64,000 nucleotides of DNA from Celeribacter sp. PS-C1 (GCF_019429625.1 NZ_JAHXRW010000002.1:1-64000), one strand, 5' to 3'. Positions 26,419 to 37,303 are shown, counted from the first letter of the stretch. Numbers and translations: made by a program. Notes: generated by a model not told the origin, from the letters alone.

Positions 26419-26433
26419 TGATTGATTGCGCGA

Positions 26434-28509
26434 CTACGCGGATCGCGCAAATGGCACCGCGCGGGTTCCCGTCGCGATGGTGTCTACCGAGACAGAGAAG
26501 AAAGACAGGTCCCTTTCCATAGTGTCGATGTTGCTGCGCAGGCTCATTGTGGCTGCATTGGTTTCCTCTGACATGGCGGCGTTCTGCTGAGTCGTCTGAT
26601 CCAGCTGATTGATAGCTGAGCTCAACTCGCCCAAGCCGGTGGCCTGTTCCGTCGTCGAAGTGGCGACATGTTCGATCCCGGCATGGATTTTCTCCGCGAC
26701 TTCGCGAATGCGCGATAGAGCCAAGCCGGCTTCGCGAACCAGTTCTACGCCCCCCGAGACTTGTTGGTTGGAGGTCGAGATCAAGGTTGCGATTTCGCGC
26801 GCCGCTTCCGAGGACCGCTGTGCCAAGGCGCGTACTTCGGAGGCCACGACGGCAAACCCGCGCCCAGCTTCGCCCGCACGCGCGGCCTCGACCCCCGCGT
26901 TCAGAGCCAAGAGATTGGTCTGGAACGCAATGTCGTCGATGACGGAAGTGATCGACGCGACTTGTTTGGAGGAAATTTCGATTTCATCCATTGCGGAAAT
27001 GGCGCGATCCACCACCTCTTCGGCTTGAACGGTGTGGTTTCGGGCCTCTCCCGAACGGGATTGAACGGTATTCGCTGTATCTGCGACGCCTTTGACGGAG
27101 GCAACGAGCTGATCCAGAGCGGCGGCGCTTTCTTCCAAGGTTGCGGCTTGATGTTCGGTGCGGCGGGCCAGATCATCCGTCGCCTGACCGATGGATTCGG
27201 CCTCCGATTTGAGAATCTGTGCCCCATCGGCAATGCCGCCGACGATATGCTGTAGCTGAGATGCGGTTTTGTTGAAGTTCTGCCTGAGCGTGTCGAATTC
27301 TCCGAGGTTTGTTTCCAGCTGTACGGACAAATCCCCTTTGGCCAGACGATCAAGGCCGTCCATTAATGTGTCCACGGTGACGCTGTAAATCGTTGTGTCG
27401 ACGGCAAATTTGACGATTTTGACAACCTGACCCGCAGCGTTGCAAATGGGGTTGTAGCTGGCACGAATAGAAATCCGTTTGCCGCCTTTGCCGATTCGTT
27501 CGTAATCGTCGCTCAGAGCCTTTCCTGAGCGCAGGTCGGTCCAGAAATTTGTATAGCTTTGGCTTTGTACGATTTTGGGATCAACGAACATACTGTGGTG
27601 TTTGCCGATGATTTCCGCCTCGGAGTAGCCCATGGCATCGCAGAAATTCTGGTTGGCGCGCAGGATCGTGCCGTCGGGTTTGAATTCGATCACCGCCTGA
27701 ACTTTTTGGATGGCGTCGATTTGGCCGCGGGCGTCGGCCTCCATGTTCTTCGCCTGAGTGATGTCGAAGGCATATTTGACCACTTTGAAGGGGCGGCCCT
27801 CGGGATCGATCAAGGTCTCATATGTCGATTCGAGCCAGAGAATGTCGCCATTCTTCGCCCGACGTTTCACCTGACCTTTTTCAGAGGAGCCTTTGGCGAG
27901 GCGGTCCCAAAACTCGCGATACGCCTGCGTCTCTGACGCGCCATCGGGCATGAACATACGGTGATGGTTGCCCTTGACCTCGTCGAGTGTGTAGCCCGTG
28001 GTCTGGAGGAAAAGATCATTGGTGTGCAGGATATTGCCCTTCAGATCGAATTCGATGAAGGCCATGGAGCGACGGATGGCATCCTCTTTGGATCGGTTGT
28101 CGCGACGTTTCAGATGCATCGTCGAGATCTCGCGTCCGATCACATAGATCGCATCGATCTCGCCCTTTTTATCCCGGTGTGCGCTGTAGGTGGCGCTGAA
28201 CCAGATCTCTTCCCCCGCTTTATTCAGACGTGGCACGATCACCTTCTGCGTTTCGCCGCCGCGAATTCGAGCCCAGAAAGCTTTGGCCTCGGCCTTGTCT
28301 TTATCGCGGACAAAGAGCGTGTAGTCTTTGCCAAGGACCTCTTCTCGCGCGTAGCCGGTGGTTTCTAGGAACATGTCGTTGATATGGCGAATTGTGCCGT
28401 CCGGCGCGCAACTGACGATGACATGCGTGTCATTCAGGACATGTTCCAGAGCGGTGGTGGGAAGGCTGTAAGGCTCCGACCCGCGGTTTGCTTTCGATTT
28501 GAAGAACAT
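26434..28509 (-). CDS. soluble methyl-accepting chemotaxis protein with three PAS domains
   Basis: 691 residues with no membrane helix. Three PAS domains lie in tandem (residues about 25-125, 145-245 and 268-370, each with an N/D-x-x-F-x-x-x-x-GY core such as [19 protein letters not shown]). A short linker and the methyl-accepting signalling domain follow, with the hairpin tip [20 protein letters not shown]. It would sense a cytoplasmic signal, perhaps redox or oxygen, and control a CheA array. I chose MFFKSKAN at 28509 because the upstream 20 codons look non-coding. No che genes are nearby. Confidence 0.87.
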   Translation of the reverse strand: MFFKSKANRGSEPYSLPTTALEHVLNDTHVIVSCAPDGTIRHINDMFLETTGYAREEVLGKDYTLFVRDKDKAEAKAFWARIRGGETQKVIVPRLNKAGEEIWFSATYSAHRDKKGEIDAIYVIGREISTMHLKRRDNRSKEDAIRRSMAFIEFDLKGNILHTNDLFLQTTGYTLDEVKGNHHRMFMPDGASETQAYREFWDRLAKGSSEKGQVKRRAKNGDILWLESTYETLIDPEGRPFKVVKYAFDITQAKNMEADARGQIDAIQKVQAVIEFKPDGTILRANQNFCDAMGYSEAEIIGKHHSMFVDPKIVQSQSYTNFWTDLRSGKALSDDYERIGKGGKRISIRASYNPICNAAGQVVKIVKFAVDTTIYSVTVDTLMDGLDRLAKGDLSVQLETNLGEFDTLRQNFNKTASQLQHIVGGIADGAQILKSEAESIGQATDDLARRTEHQAATLEESAAALDQLVASVKGVADTANTVQSRSGEARNHTVQAEEVVDRAISAMDEIEISSKQVASITSVIDDIAFQTNLLALNAGVEAARAGEAGRGFAVVASEVRALAQRSSEAAREIATLISTSNQQVSGGVELVREAGLALSRIREVAEKIHAGIEHVATSTTEQATGLGELSSAINQLDQTTQQNAAMSEETNAATMSLRSNIDTMERDLSFFSVSVDTIATGTRAVPFARSA

Positions 28510-28619
28510 CCGTTGTGACCTCGTATGATGAGCATGATGCGCGCAGGGAAACTGGCGATTTGGGACCATCTTACGAAGCGCTTATTACTGATTGGTTTAA
28601 AGCGTCTTGAAAAGAAAAA

Positions 28620-28645
28620 GGGCGCCAGAAGGCGCCCTTAAATTT
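28620..28645. terminator. bidirectional terminator between icd and the chemoreceptor promoter
   Basis: GGGCGCC-AGAA-GGCGCCC with A-rich sequence on one side and TTAAATTTTTG on the other. It lies 20 bp beyond the icd stop. The poly-A on the left strand makes it a good minus-strand terminator for icd. Confidence 0.75.
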
Positions 28646-28664
28646 TTGTTTTAGAATGAGAAAA

Positions 28665-30854
28665 TTAGCCGATGATCGCGTTCAGCGTGGCTGACGGGCG
28701 CATGACGGACGCAACTTTGGCCGGGTCGGCGTGGTAGTAGCCACCCATGTCGGCCGGTTTGCCTTCCTCCGCCTTAAGTTCGTCAAGGATCACCGATTCT
28801 TTGTCAGCCAAAGCCGCGGCGATCGGCGCGAAATGCGCTTTCAATTCGGCATCGTCGTCCTGTGCAGCCAGAGCCTCGGCCCAATAGCGGGCGAACCAGT
28901 AATGCGAGGAGCGGTTGTCGTTCTGGCCGACTTTGCGCTCCGGCGATTTGTTCTCGAGAAGCAGTTTCTGCGTCGCGACCTCGACAGCGGCACCCAGCAC
29001 AGCGGCTTTCGGCATGGATTTCGAGGAGGCGAGGAAGTTGTAGCTTTCGCCCAGCGCACAGAATTCGCCCAAGGAGTCCCAACGCAGGTGGTTCTCTTCC
29101 TGAACCTGCTGCACGTGCTTCGGTGCGGAGCCACCGGCGCCGGTCTCGAACAAACCGCCACCGTTCATCAGCTTCACGATCGAAAGCATCTTGGCAGAGG
29201 TGCCAAGCTCGAGGATCGGGAACAGGTCGGTGAGGTAGTCACGCAGCACGTTGCCGGTGATGGTCACGACGTTCTTGCCCTCGCGCATCTCTTCCCAGGT
29301 AAAGCGGGTAGCTTTGCGCGGGTCCATGATCGGGATGTCTTTGCCAGCTTCTTTCAGAGCCGGTTCGACATATTTGATCAGCTCGGCGTCATGCGCACGG
29401 TTGGCATCCAGCCAGAACGCGCCACAGCCTTCGACGTCCACACGTTCGATGCCGGTTTTGATCCAGTCGAGGATCGGGGCCTTTTTCGCGGTGCAGGAGC
29501 GCCAGATGTCGCCCGCTTCGACCTCATGCGAATGCAGCACGTCGCCATTGTCGAGAATGATCTCGACCTTGCCGTCCGCGTCCATCTCGAAGGTGGTGGG
29601 GTGAGAGCCGTATTCCTCGGCCTTTTGCGCCATCAGGCCGACGTTGGACACGGCGCCACAGTTGGTGACATCCAGCGTGCCGGTCTCTTTGAAGTACTCG
29701 ACCGTCTCGTCATAGACGCAGGCGTAGGAGTTGTCCGGGATGCAGCATTTGGTGTCAGCCGCTTTGCCATCCGGGCCCCAGCCGATGCCACCGGCCTTGA
29801 TCACTGCGGGCATGGAGGCGTCGATGATCACGTCAGACGGCACGTGCAGGTTGGTGATGCCTTTGTCGGAATCGACCATGTACATAGCCGGTTTGGCGGC
29901 CAGTGCAGCTTTCAGATCGGCTTCCATCTCGGCATTGCCAGCGATGAGCTTTTCGAGCGCGCCGATGCCGGAGTTCGGGTTGAAATCGAGCTTGTCGCCG
30001 TGTTTGGCAAGGAAGTCTTCGAGATAGACCGATACGAAATGGCCGAAGATGATCGGATCGGAGACCTTCATCATCGTCGCTTTCAGGTGCACGGAGAACA
30101 GCACGCCCGGCTCCATGCTCGCGACTTCGGCCTCGATGTAGGCGCGCAGCGCCTTGGCGGACATGAAGGTCGCATCGACGATCTCGCCTTCGAGATATTT
30201 GAGGCCGGATTTCAGAACCGTCTCGGAGCCGTCTTTTGCGGTGAAGACGATTTTCGCGCCACCGGCCTGAGCGGCGGTGATCGTTGCGGATTTCTCATTG
30301 GCAAAGAAATCATCGCCCGGCATCGCGGCGACGGTGGTTTTCGAGGTTGATTTCCACTCGCCCATGCGGTGCGGGTTGGCTTTCGCGTATTCTTTCACGG
30401 CCTTGGCGGAGCGACGGTCAGAGTTGCCCTCGCGCAGCACCGGGTTCACGGCGGACCCTTTGACGGTGTCGTATTTGGCGCGGACGGCTTTCTCTTCGTC
30501 GGTCTGCGGATCAGCCGGGTAGGCGGGGATCGGATAGCCTTGGGCTTGCAGTTCCTTGATCGCGGCTTCGAGCTGCGGCACGGAGGCGGAGATGTTCGGC
30601 AGCTTGATGACGTTGGCGTCCGGGGTTTTCACCAGTTCGCCAAGCTCGGCAAGGTCATCGGAGACGCGCTGTTCGTCGGACAGGAGGTCCGGGAAGAGGG
30701 CGAGGATACGACCGGCCAGAGAGATGTCCTTGGTCGCGACGCTGACGCCTGCAGCCTCGGAGAAGGAGGAGATGATCGGCAGAAGCGAGCCACGGGCAAG
30801 CTCGGGGGCTTCGTCCACGATGGTATAGATGATGTCGGGTGTCTTGTCGGTCAT
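28665..30854 (-). CDS. icd: monomeric NADP-dependent isocitrate dehydrogenase
   Basis: 729 residues, the size of the 80-kDa monomeric IDH class rather than the 45-kDa dimeric type. Recognised stretches include [19 protein letters not shown] at the start, [20 protein letters not shown] (residues about 133-152) and [15 protein letters not shown]. It oxidises isocitrate to 2-oxoglutarate in the TCA cycle and supplies NADPH. GGAGG precedes the ATG. It is monocistronic, with its own terminator. Confidence 0.93.
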   Translation of the reverse strand: MTDKTPDIIYTIVDEAPELARGSLLPIISSFSEAAGVSVATKDISLAGRILALFPDLLSDEQRVSDDLAELGELVKTPDANVIKLPNISASVPQLEAAIKELQAQGYPIPAYPADPQTDEEKAVRAKYDTVKGSAVNPVLREGNSDRRSAKAVKEYAKANPHRMGEWKSTSKTTVAAMPGDDFFANEKSATITAAQAGGAKIVFTAKDGSETVLKSGLKYLEGEIVDATFMSAKALRAYIEAEVASMEPGVLFSVHLKATMMKVSDPIIFGHFVSVYLEDFLAKHGDKLDFNPNSGIGALEKLIAGNAEMEADLKAALAAKPAMYMVDSDKGITNLHVPSDVIIDASMPAVIKAGGIGWGPDGKAADTKCCIPDNSYACVYDETVEYFKETGTLDVTNCGAVSNVGLMAQKAEEYGSHPTTFEMDADGKVEIILDNGDVLHSHEVEAGDIWRSCTAKKAPILDWIKTGIERVDVEGCGAFWLDANRAHDAELIKYVEPALKEAGKDIPIMDPRKATRFTWEEMREGKNVVTITGNVLRDYLTDLFPILELGTSAKMLSIVKLMNGGGLFETGAGGSAPKHVQQVQEENHLRWDSLGEFCALGESYNFLASSKSMPKAAVLGAAVEVATQKLLLENKSPERKVGQNDNRSSHYWFARYWAEALAAQDDDAELKAHFAPIAAALADKESVILDELKAEEGKPADMGGYYHADPAKVASVMRPSATLNAIIG

Positions 30855-31171
30855 AATGATCCTCCACTGTCACGAATATACAGCGGGCAAATGACCCCCC
30901 GCTGCGCTTGGCAATTCGGGTAGCGAGTTCGGGGCCACAAGTCAATGTGTGCAACTGTATACTGCGACCATCTGGGGCGATGTTTGCGACGGTCATTCAA
31001 GGCGGCCTGCGGGATTTACGAGTGAACGAAAGGCGCGGGCGGGGGCGAGACAGAAAGCAATGCACGCATTTGCTCAAATTTAAGGCGACTGCGCAGCAAT
31101 TCACCGCTTGTGTCCCGCAAGACTCGAGAATCCGATTGTGAAGCGAATTCGGGAAGCTCTAAATTCATACT
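30855..31171. promoter_or_regulatory. divergent promoter region of icd and the Anbu cluster
   Basis: 317 bp without a convincing gene. On the minus strand, CATTGACTTG lies about 90 bp before the icd start and could be its -35 region. The A+T-rich CTCAAATTTAAGG (31074-31086) and AAATTCATACTATG precede the ATP-grasp gene. I see no clear operator. Confidence 0.35.
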
Positions 31172-32596
31172 ATGAGCGATAAAAACATCTTTGATGAAAT
31201 GTGGGGCAACGACGACGTTCTGCGCGACCCCTACAGCGAATTTCAGAGCTGGTTTCAGGGCGAAGACCTGAAGCGGCTCCGTGCAAAACAACGCGAGGCG
31301 GAAGAGGTGTTTCGCCTGGCGGGCATTACCTTCAACGTTTACGGTCGCGCCGAGGCCGAAGAGCGTCTGATCCCTTTCGACATCATTCCGCGCATCATAG
31401 CGGGGCGGGAGTGGCAAAAGCTCTGTAAAGGCATCGAGCAGCGCGTGCGGGCGATCAACGCCTTTCTTCATGACATTTACAACCGTCAGGAAATCATCAA
31501 AGCGGGCCGCGTGCCGCAGGAGATGATCGCCAAGAACGAAGCCTTCTTGCCGCAGATGATCGGAATGACGCCGCCGGGCGGGGTTTATACCCACATCGTC
31601 GGCATCGATTTGGTGCGCACCGGGCCGGATCAGTTCTACGTGCTCGAAGACAACGCGCGCACGCCCTCTGGCGTCTCCTACATGCTGGAGAACCGCGAGA
31701 CGATGCTTCAGATGTTCCCGGAACTGTTCTCGCGCAATCGTGTGCAGCCGGTTCAGAACTACCCGACCAACCTGCGTCGCTCTCTGGCCGCCTGCGCGCC
31801 GCCCGCTTGCGAAGGCACGCCGACGGTCGCGGTTCTGACGCCGGGGATTTACAATTCCGCCTATTATGAGCACGCGTTCCTCGCTGATCAGATGGGTGTG
31901 GAGCTGGTCGAGGGGCATGATTTGCGCGTGGTCAACGGCCGTGTCGCGATGCGCACCACCCATGGCTATAAACCGATCGACGTGCTTTACCGTCGCATCG
32001 ACGATGATTTCCTCGATCCGCTGAATTTCAATCCTGAAAGTGCCTTGGGCGTGCCCGGCATCATGGATGTGTATCGCGCAGGCGGGATCACCATCGCCAA
32101 CGCACCCGGCACAGGCATCGCCGACGACAAGGCGATCTATAGCTACATGCCGGACATTGTTGAGTTTTACACCGGCGAAAAGGCGATCCTCGAAAACGTG
32201 CCAACCTGGCGCTGTTCGGAACCCGACAGCCTTGCCTATGTGCTCGATAACCTTGCTGAGCTGGTGGTCAAAGAGGTGCATGGCTCCGGTGGCTACGGCA
32301 TGTTGATCGGACCGACGTCGTCCAAGAAAGAGATCGAAGAATTCCGCAAGAAACTCACTGCGCGTCCCGGCAATTACATCGCCCAGCCGACGCTCGCGCT
32401 TTCTACTGTGCCGATCTTTACCAAGACGGGGCTGGCGCCACGCCATGTGGATCTGCGGCCCTTTGTGCTCTGCTCGCCTGAGGGGATCGACATCACCCCC
32501 GGCGGTTTGACCCGTGTCGCCTTGGAAAAAGGCTCGCTCGTGGTGAACTCGTCACAAGGTGGCGGGACCAAGGACACTTGGGTTCTGGAAGACTGA
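31172..32596 (+). CDS. circularly permuted ATP-grasp protein
   Basis: 474 residues of the DUF404/DUF407 circularly permuted ATP-grasp family. Typical blocks are PFDIIPRIIAGREW (residues about 69-82), PPGGVYTHIVGIDLVR, LEDNARTPSGVSYMLENR and KEVHGSGGYGMLIGP. The family is thought to ligate amino acids or peptides using ATP, but substrates are unknown. It is the first gene of the four-gene cluster with alpha-E, transglutaminase and Anbu, a combination found in many bacteria. Confidence 0.88.
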   Translation: MSDKNIFDEMWGNDDVLRDPYSEFQSWFQGEDLKRLRAKQREAEEVFRLAGITFNVYGRAEAEERLIPFDIIPRIIAGREWQKLCKGIEQRVRAINAFLHDIYNRQEIIKAGRVPQEMIAKNEAFLPQMIGMTPPGGVYTHIVGIDLVRTGPDQFYVLEDNARTPSGVSYMLENRETMLQMFPELFSRNRVQPVQNYPTNLRRSLAACAPPACEGTPTVAVLTPGIYNSAYYEHAFLADQMGVELVEGHDLRVVNGRVAMRTTHGYKPIDVLYRRIDDDFLDPLNFNPESALGVPGIMDVYRAGGITIANAPGTGIADDKAIYSYMPDIVEFYTGEKAILENVPTWRCSEPDSLAYVLDNLAELVVKEVHGSGGYGMLIGPTSSKKEIEEFRKKLTARPGNYIAQPTLALSTVPIFTKTGLAPRHVDLRPFVLCSPEGIDITPGGLTRVALEKGSLVVNSSQGGGTKDTWVLED

Positions 32597-32609
32597 GGGG
32601 AGGACAGAG

Positions 32610-33551
32610 ATGCTTGGGAAAACGGCAAATGGCCTCTACTGGATGTCACGCTATCTGGAGCGTGCGGAGAATACTTCGCGCCTCGTGGAAACCGGTCAGC
32701 GGATCGGCCTGACGCGGCTGGGGCACGACGACGACGAATGGGCCTCGGTAATGCGATCGGCTTCGGTTCTGGCGGGCTATGAAGAACACCACGACGAGGT
32801 GACGAAAGACGCTGCGATCAACTGGATGCTGCGGGAAAAGGCCAATCCGGCCTCCGTGCTCTCCACCATTTCGGAAGCGCGCCAAAACGCGCGGATGGTG
32901 CGCACGGCGCTGACCCATGAGGTTTGGGAGGCGATCAACGGCTGTTACATGGCGGTGAAGGATGCTCTGGCGCGTAAGGTGTCTGAGCGGGACTTGCCGG
33001 CTGTGTTGGGCCTCATTCGGCAACGCACCGCCTTGGTGCGGGGGGCCACGCATGGCACGATGCTCAGAAATGAAATCTATGATTTCACCCGTACGGGCAC
33101 CTTTCTTGAGCGCGCTGATGCGACCGCGCGGATATTGGACGTCAAATACTACGTGCTCTTGCCCTCGGCCTTTGCGGTGGGCTCGTCGATCGACAATGTG
33201 CACTGGGAAACTATCCTGCGTTCCGTCTCGGCGCGTGGCGGCTTTCGCATGGCTTACGGGTCTCAAGTCAACGCCCGTGACATCGCGCAATTCCTGATCC
33301 TCGACAAACGCATGCCGCGCTCGCTCAACTTCTGTGCAACGAAAATCCACAACAACCTGAGCTATCTGGGTGCCGATTACGATACGCCGCCGCAATCCTC
33401 TCTGATGTCCAAAGCTCTGGTGGATCGTTTCATGAACCACGACATCGAGGCAGTTTTCGACTATGGTCTTCATGAATACATCCAGACAGTCCTGAGCATG
33501 CTGAGTAAACTCGGCCAGCAGATCGAGAAAGACTATCGGTTCTATGAGTAA
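32610..33551 (+). CDS. alpha-E domain protein (DUF403)
   Basis: A 313-residue all-helical protein starting KTANGLYWMSRYLERAENTS, the hallmark of the alpha-E family. Its role is unknown. It always accompanies the circularly permuted ATP-grasp enzyme and may act with it in making or handling a peptide. I chose ATG 32610, which follows GGGGAGGACAG. It lies 13 nt after the ATP-grasp gene. Confidence 0.87.
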   Translation: MLGKTANGLYWMSRYLERAENTSRLVETGQRIGLTRLGHDDDEWASVMRSASVLAGYEEHHDEVTKDAAINWMLREKANPASVLSTISEARQNARMVRTALTHEVWEAINGCYMAVKDALARKVSERDLPAVLGLIRQRTALVRGATHGTMLRNEIYDFTRTGTFLERADATARILDVKYYVLLPSAFAVGSSIDNVHWETILRSVSARGGFRMAYGSQVNARDIAQFLILDKRMPRSLNFCATKIHNNLSYLGADYDTPPQSSLMSKALVDRFMNHDIEAVFDYGLHEYIQTVLSMLSKLGQQIEKDYRFYE

Positions 33552-33557
33552 ATCCAG

Positions 33558-34367
33558 ATGCGCCTGACCATTCGCCACACCACCCGCTACGCCTTTGATC
33601 ATCCCGTCGCTTACGGGCTGCAACAGTTGCGCAAGACGCCGAAATCCGGCCACGGACAGGAGGTGCTCACCTGGTCGACGACCGTGACCGGCGGGCAAAA
33701 GGAACTGTCGTATCACGACCATATGAACAATCTGGTCGAACTGATTTCTTTTGAGAAAGACGCTCAGGAGTTGGTGATCACCTGCGAGGGCGAGGTCGAG
33801 ATCGCGGACAACCATGGTGTTGTCGGCCAGCATCGCGGTCCGTCGCCTCTTTGGCTGTTCGACAAGGTGACGCCTCTGACGAAGCCCGGCGCAGGTGTGC
33901 GGGCTTTGGTCAAACAAGTCGAGGGTGAGACGGATCTCGAACGTCTCCACACACTCTCCAAGCTGGTGGGCGAGGCCGTGAAATATGAGGTCGGGAGCTC
34001 CAATGCCGACGGCAGCGCCGAGGATGCGCTCACCGAGGGCAAGGGCGTCTGCCAAGACCACGCCCATGTCTTTATCTCTGCCGCGCGCGAGATGGGCTTC
34101 CCGGCACGGTATGTGTCCGGCTACCTGATGATGAATGACCGCACCGAACAAGAGGCCACTCACGCTTGGGCCGAAGCCCATGTGCGCGGCCTCGGATGGG
34201 TCGGATTCGACGTTTCTAACGAGATTTGTCCCGATCAACGCTACGTTCGCGTCGCAACAGGACTGGACTACCGCGATGCTGCCCCTGTAACTGGCACACG
34301 ATTTGGCGGCGAGGGCGAATCCCTCTCTGTCGAGATCGAAGTCGTACAGCAACAAGAGCAACAATAA
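33558..34367 (+). CDS. transglutaminase-like cysteine peptidase family protein
   Basis: 269 residues. An N-terminal beta domain (MRLTIRHTTRYAFDHPVAYG) is followed by a transglutaminase-fold domain with the catalytic triad: Cys in GKGVCQDHAHVF (residues about 158-169), His in EATHAWAEAHV and Asp in WVGFDVSNE. These proteins cleave or transfer peptide amide bonds. It is 6 nt after the alpha-E gene and 9 nt before anbu. Confidence 0.87.
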   Translation: MRLTIRHTTRYAFDHPVAYGLQQLRKTPKSGHGQEVLTWSTTVTGGQKELSYHDHMNNLVELISFEKDAQELVITCEGEVEIADNHGVVGQHRGPSPLWLFDKVTPLTKPGAGVRALVKQVEGETDLERLHTLSKLVGEAVKYEVGSSNADGSAEDALTEGKGVCQDHAHVFISAAREMGFPARYVSGYLMMNDRTEQEATHAWAEAHVRGLGWVGFDVSNEICPDQRYVRVATGLDYRDAAPVTGTRFGGEGESLSVEIEVVQQQEQQ

Positions 34368-34376
34368 GGACGGCAC

Positions 34377-35108
34377 ATGACCTATTGCGTGGGTATGATG
34401 CTCGATCGGGGCCTCGTCATGATGTCCGACACCCGGACCAACGCCGGTGTCGACAATATTTCGACGTTTAAGAAGATGTTCACTTGGGAGACCCCCGGTG
34501 AACGTATTCTGACCGTCATGACGGCGGGCAACCTCGCCACCACGCAGGCGCTTGTGTCTTTGCTGGACGAACGCACGAAGGCCCCTGAGGATCGTGAACC
34601 CTCAATCCTTTCGGCGCCCTCGATGTTTCAGGTCGCGCGCCTTGTTGCCAAGACGCTCAAAGACGTGATCGCCACCCATGCCGACGAAGGCCAGCGCGCA
34701 GATAGCGCGTTTAACGCCACCGTGCTTTTGGGTGGTCAGATCAAAGGCTCCGAGCCACGCCTTTTCCTGATCTACCCCGAGGGCAATTTCATTGAGGCCG
34801 GCTCCGAGACGCCGTTTTTCCAGATTGGCGAGACCAAATACGGCAAACCGATTCTGGTCCGCGCCTATGATCCGCAGATGTCCTTTGAAGAGGCTGTCAA
34901 ACTGATGCTCGTCTCTTTCGACAGCACGGTCAAAGCCAATCTGTCTGTGGGCTTGCCCTTCGACCTTCAGGTGATCGAAAAAGACACCTACAAAGTCGCC
35001 TATCAGCGCCGCATCACGGCGGACGATCCCTATTATCATGAGATTTCAACGGGATGGGGCGAGGCTTTGAAAGCGACTTTGGACGGTCTGCCCGGGTTTA
35101 GCTTTTAA
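34377..35108 (+). CDS. Anbu-type proteasome homologue
   Basis: A 243-residue Ntn-hydrolase of the Anbu (ancestral beta subunit) type. After the initiator Met, Thr2 (MTYCVG) is the expected nucleophile, with Asp in VMMSDTRTNAGVDN and Lys in FKKMF completing the site. Anbu forms helical or ring assemblies whose substrates remain uncertain. It has no regulatory ATPase next to it. Its position after ATP-grasp, alpha-E and transglutaminase genes suggests peptide turnover. Confidence 0.9.
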   Translation: MTYCVGMMLDRGLVMMSDTRTNAGVDNISTFKKMFTWETPGERILTVMTAGNLATTQALVSLLDERTKAPEDREPSILSAPSMFQVARLVAKTLKDVIATHADEGQRADSAFNATVLLGGQIKGSEPRLFLIYPEGNFIEAGSETPFFQIGETKYGKPILVRAYDPQMSFEEAVKLMLVSFDSTVKANLSVGLPFDLQVIEKDTYKVAYQRRITADDPYYHEISTGWGEALKATLDGLPGFSF

Positions 35109-35121
35109 CAGGCTTTAGCTT

Positions 35122-36114
35122 CTAAGGCGTTTCCAAACTCAGGTTCGGCTTCGGCATCAACCCCGGCTGCAATCCACGCTCGACATAATCCCATGTCGCC
35201 ATGGCGATCATCGCTGCATTGTCCGTTGCCCATTTCATCGGCGGAAGGCACAGCTCGACGCCATGTCTCTCCGCGACTTTGCCCATAGCTTCGCGCAATT
35301 GAGGCGACGCGGCGACGCCCCCGACAATGACCAGAGACTTCGGTTTGCATTCCGCCAGCGCCCGATCCGCCTTGGCTGTCAAAACATCCATACAGGCCGC
35401 CACGAAGGACGCCGACATATCTTCGACTGACACTTCCGGGTGCTTTTCGATATGCCGTGCGACCGAGGATTTCAGCCCGGAAAACGAAAACTCATAGGCG
35501 TCATTCTTCATCGGACGCGGCAGGCGCAACACGGGCGCTCCCGCCTTTGCCGCCTTGTCGATTGCCGGACCGCCGGGCATGCCGAGGCCCAGCATCCGCG
35601 CCACTTTGTCATAGCTTTCACCCACCGAGTCATCGCGCGTCGTGCCGAGCAGGCGATAGGACCAGGCGTCTTTCAGCTCGGCAATCAACGTATGTCCGCC
35701 GGAGACCAGCATGATCACGGCAGGAAACTCCGTCTTGCCGCTTTCCAACTCCACAGACCGTATATGCCCGCGCAAATGGTTCACACCGTAAGCCGGAACG
35801 CCCCAACCCAGCGACAGCGCCTCTGCCGTCGAAAGCCCGACCAAAAGCGATCCGATCAGACCGGGGCCACGGGTCACGCCGATTGCGGTCAGGTCCTGCG
35901 GCGTCACTGAAGCCTCGTTCATAACTGACTGGATCGTCGGCAAAATGGCTTCAAGATGCGCGCGAGAGGCCAGTTCCGGGTAGACCCCGCCAAAGGCCTC
36001 GTGAATTTCGAATTGCGACACGGTCTGGATCGCGGCGACATGGCCGGCGCGGTCCACCAGAGCGACAGAGGTGTCGTCGCAAGAGGTCTCGATGCCAAGG
36101 ATCAAACCGCTCAT
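35122..36114 (-). CDS. tsaD: tRNA N6-threonylcarbamoyltransferase
   Basis: A 330-residue Kae1/TsaD protein. It has ILGIETSCDDTSVALVD at the N-terminus, the metal-binding motif GVNHLRGHI (His residues about 109 and 113) and LVSGGHTLI. It transfers the threonylcarbamoyl group to A37 of ANN-decoding tRNAs (t6A). It overlaps tsaC by 4 nt. It is slightly shorter than the usual 340-350 residues but shows all the motifs. Confidence 0.93.
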   Translation of the reverse strand: MSGLILGIETSCDDTSVALVDRAGHVAAIQTVSQFEIHEAFGGVYPELASRAHLEAILPTIQSVMNEASVTPQDLTAIGVTRGPGLIGSLLVGLSTAEALSLGWGVPAYGVNHLRGHIRSVELESGKTEFPAVIMLVSGGHTLIAELKDAWSYRLLGTTRDDSVGESYDKVARMLGLGMPGGPAIDKAAKAGAPVLRLPRPMKNDAYEFSFSGLKSSVARHIEKHPEVSVEDMSASFVAACMDVLTAKADRALAECKPKSLVIVGGVAASPQLREAMGKVAERHGVELCLPPMKWATDNAAMIAMATWDYVERGLQPGLMPKPNLSLETP

Positions 36115-36704
36115 GCCAGCACCTCATGAATATCTGCCTCGGACACCACCCCATGACGCAGGATGACGACCGGGTCTTGGGTACAATCGACGATGGTCGA
36201 GGGGGCCGGGGCCGCGCCTTTTCCGGGTACGATGAGGTCGGGCGCGCCAAAGAGTTGGTCTGCGGCCTCTTCTGTCGTTGCGGGCGGCTCGGCGCCGGAA
36301 CGATTGGCCGAGGTCACCATCAAAGGCCCTGATTTTTCAAGCGCTTCCAGCAATAGCGCATTGTTCGGAATGCGAACGGCAATCTCGGTGCGCTCGATCA
36401 GCCACGCGGGCACCAGAATCGGATCGAGTGCCAGAACCAGCGTCAAAGCGCCGGGCACATAGGGACTGGCGAGAAGCTTCAAGGCACTCTCGGAGAGCAC
36501 TGCGCCAAGCCCTGCGATCTGGTCGGCACCCGCCACCATGATCGGCAGGTTCTTGTCGCGCGGGCGTTGCTTGAGTGCGTAAATCTTTTCAATGGCCTGC
36601 GTGTGCGCGGGCGAGGCGGCGAGGCCCAGCACGGTGTCCGTGGGTAAAAGCACCACGCCACCGGCACCGAGAACCTCGGCGATCTGATCAGAAGAAGGCA
36701 TCAT
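36111..36704 (-). CDS. tsaC: L-threonylcarbamoyladenylate synthase
   Basis: A 197-residue YrdC/Sua5-type enzyme (short form). It has VVLLPTDTVLGLAA (residues about 17-30), KQRPRDKNLPIMV, TLVLAL and the MVTSANRSGAEPP motif. It makes threonylcarbamoyl-AMP from threonine, bicarbonate and ATP for t6A synthesis. ATGs at 36704 and 36701 are both possible; the gene overlaps the tsaB stop. Confidence 0.9.
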   Translation of the reverse strand: MMPSSDQIAEVLGAGGVVLLPTDTVLGLAASPAHTQAIEKIYALKQRPRDKNLPIMVAGADQIAGLGAVLSESALKLLASPYVPGALTLVLALDPILVPAWLIERTEIAVRIPNNALLLEALEKSGPLMVTSANRSGAEPPATTEEAADQLFGAPDLIVPGKGAAPAPSTIVDCTQDPVVILRHGVVSEADIHEVLA

Positions 36705-37303
36705 TCGAGCACCTCCACGATGGGATAGGCGCGGGCCTCTGGGCCGGGTGTTGCGGTGCCCAAAGCCAGTTGGAGCATGGTGGCCATGCTGGCCATATTG
36801 GTGACAGGCGCGTCATGGCCTTCCACTTCGATATTCCCGGCCAAATCGTAATCGTCCAATTTTGAAAGCTGCGTTAAGGCAGATTTCTCAAGGCAATGTT
36901 CGTAATGTGCAAGTTTGCCTTCGCGAAAAATTCCGAAATGCACATGCGGACGCGCCGCGCGACGCAGGATCGCGACCGGTTTTCCGGTGCTTACCTCTGC
37001 GCCCAAAAGCTCAAAGGCCGGGAGGGACAGAACCGGAATGCTGCGCGCAAAGCCCAAAGCATTGGCGAAAGCCGCCGCCGTGCGCGTGACGCCCAAGCCG
37101 CCGGGGCCGATGTCACAGGCGATGAGGCTCAGGTCTGACAAGGCGCCGCCACAGGCCGCAAGCCCGGTTTCCAACAGCATGCGGTAATCACGCGATCCGC
37201 TCAGTGTCTCATCTTTTGAAGAGTCAAAGACGATCGTGTCGCCGCGTCCCAAGGCCAGCGCTGGTACGCCGTTCGAGGCTTGTATGAGCAATGTCATCGT
37301 CAT
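36701..37303 (-). CDS. tsaB: t6A biosynthesis scaffold protein TsaB
   Basis: A 200-residue ASKHA-fold protein with LLIQASNGVPALALG at the start and the TsaB motif CDIGPGGLGVTRTAAAFANAL (residues about 71-91, here one residue long of strict consensus spacing). It binds TsaD and supports t6A transfer. It is more divergent than TsaD, as is usual. The MTMT start at 37303 overlaps the tsaE stop (ATGA). Confidence 0.83.
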   Translation of the reverse strand: MTMTLLIQASNGVPALALGRGDTIVFDSSKDETLSGSRDYRMLLETGLAACGGALSDLSLIACDIGPGGLGVTRTAAAFANALGFARSIPVLSLPAFELLGAEVSTGKPVAILRRAARPHVHFGIFREGKLAHYEHCLEKSALTQLSKLDDYDLAGNIEVEGHDAPVTNMASMATMLQLALGTATPGPEARAYPIVEVLE

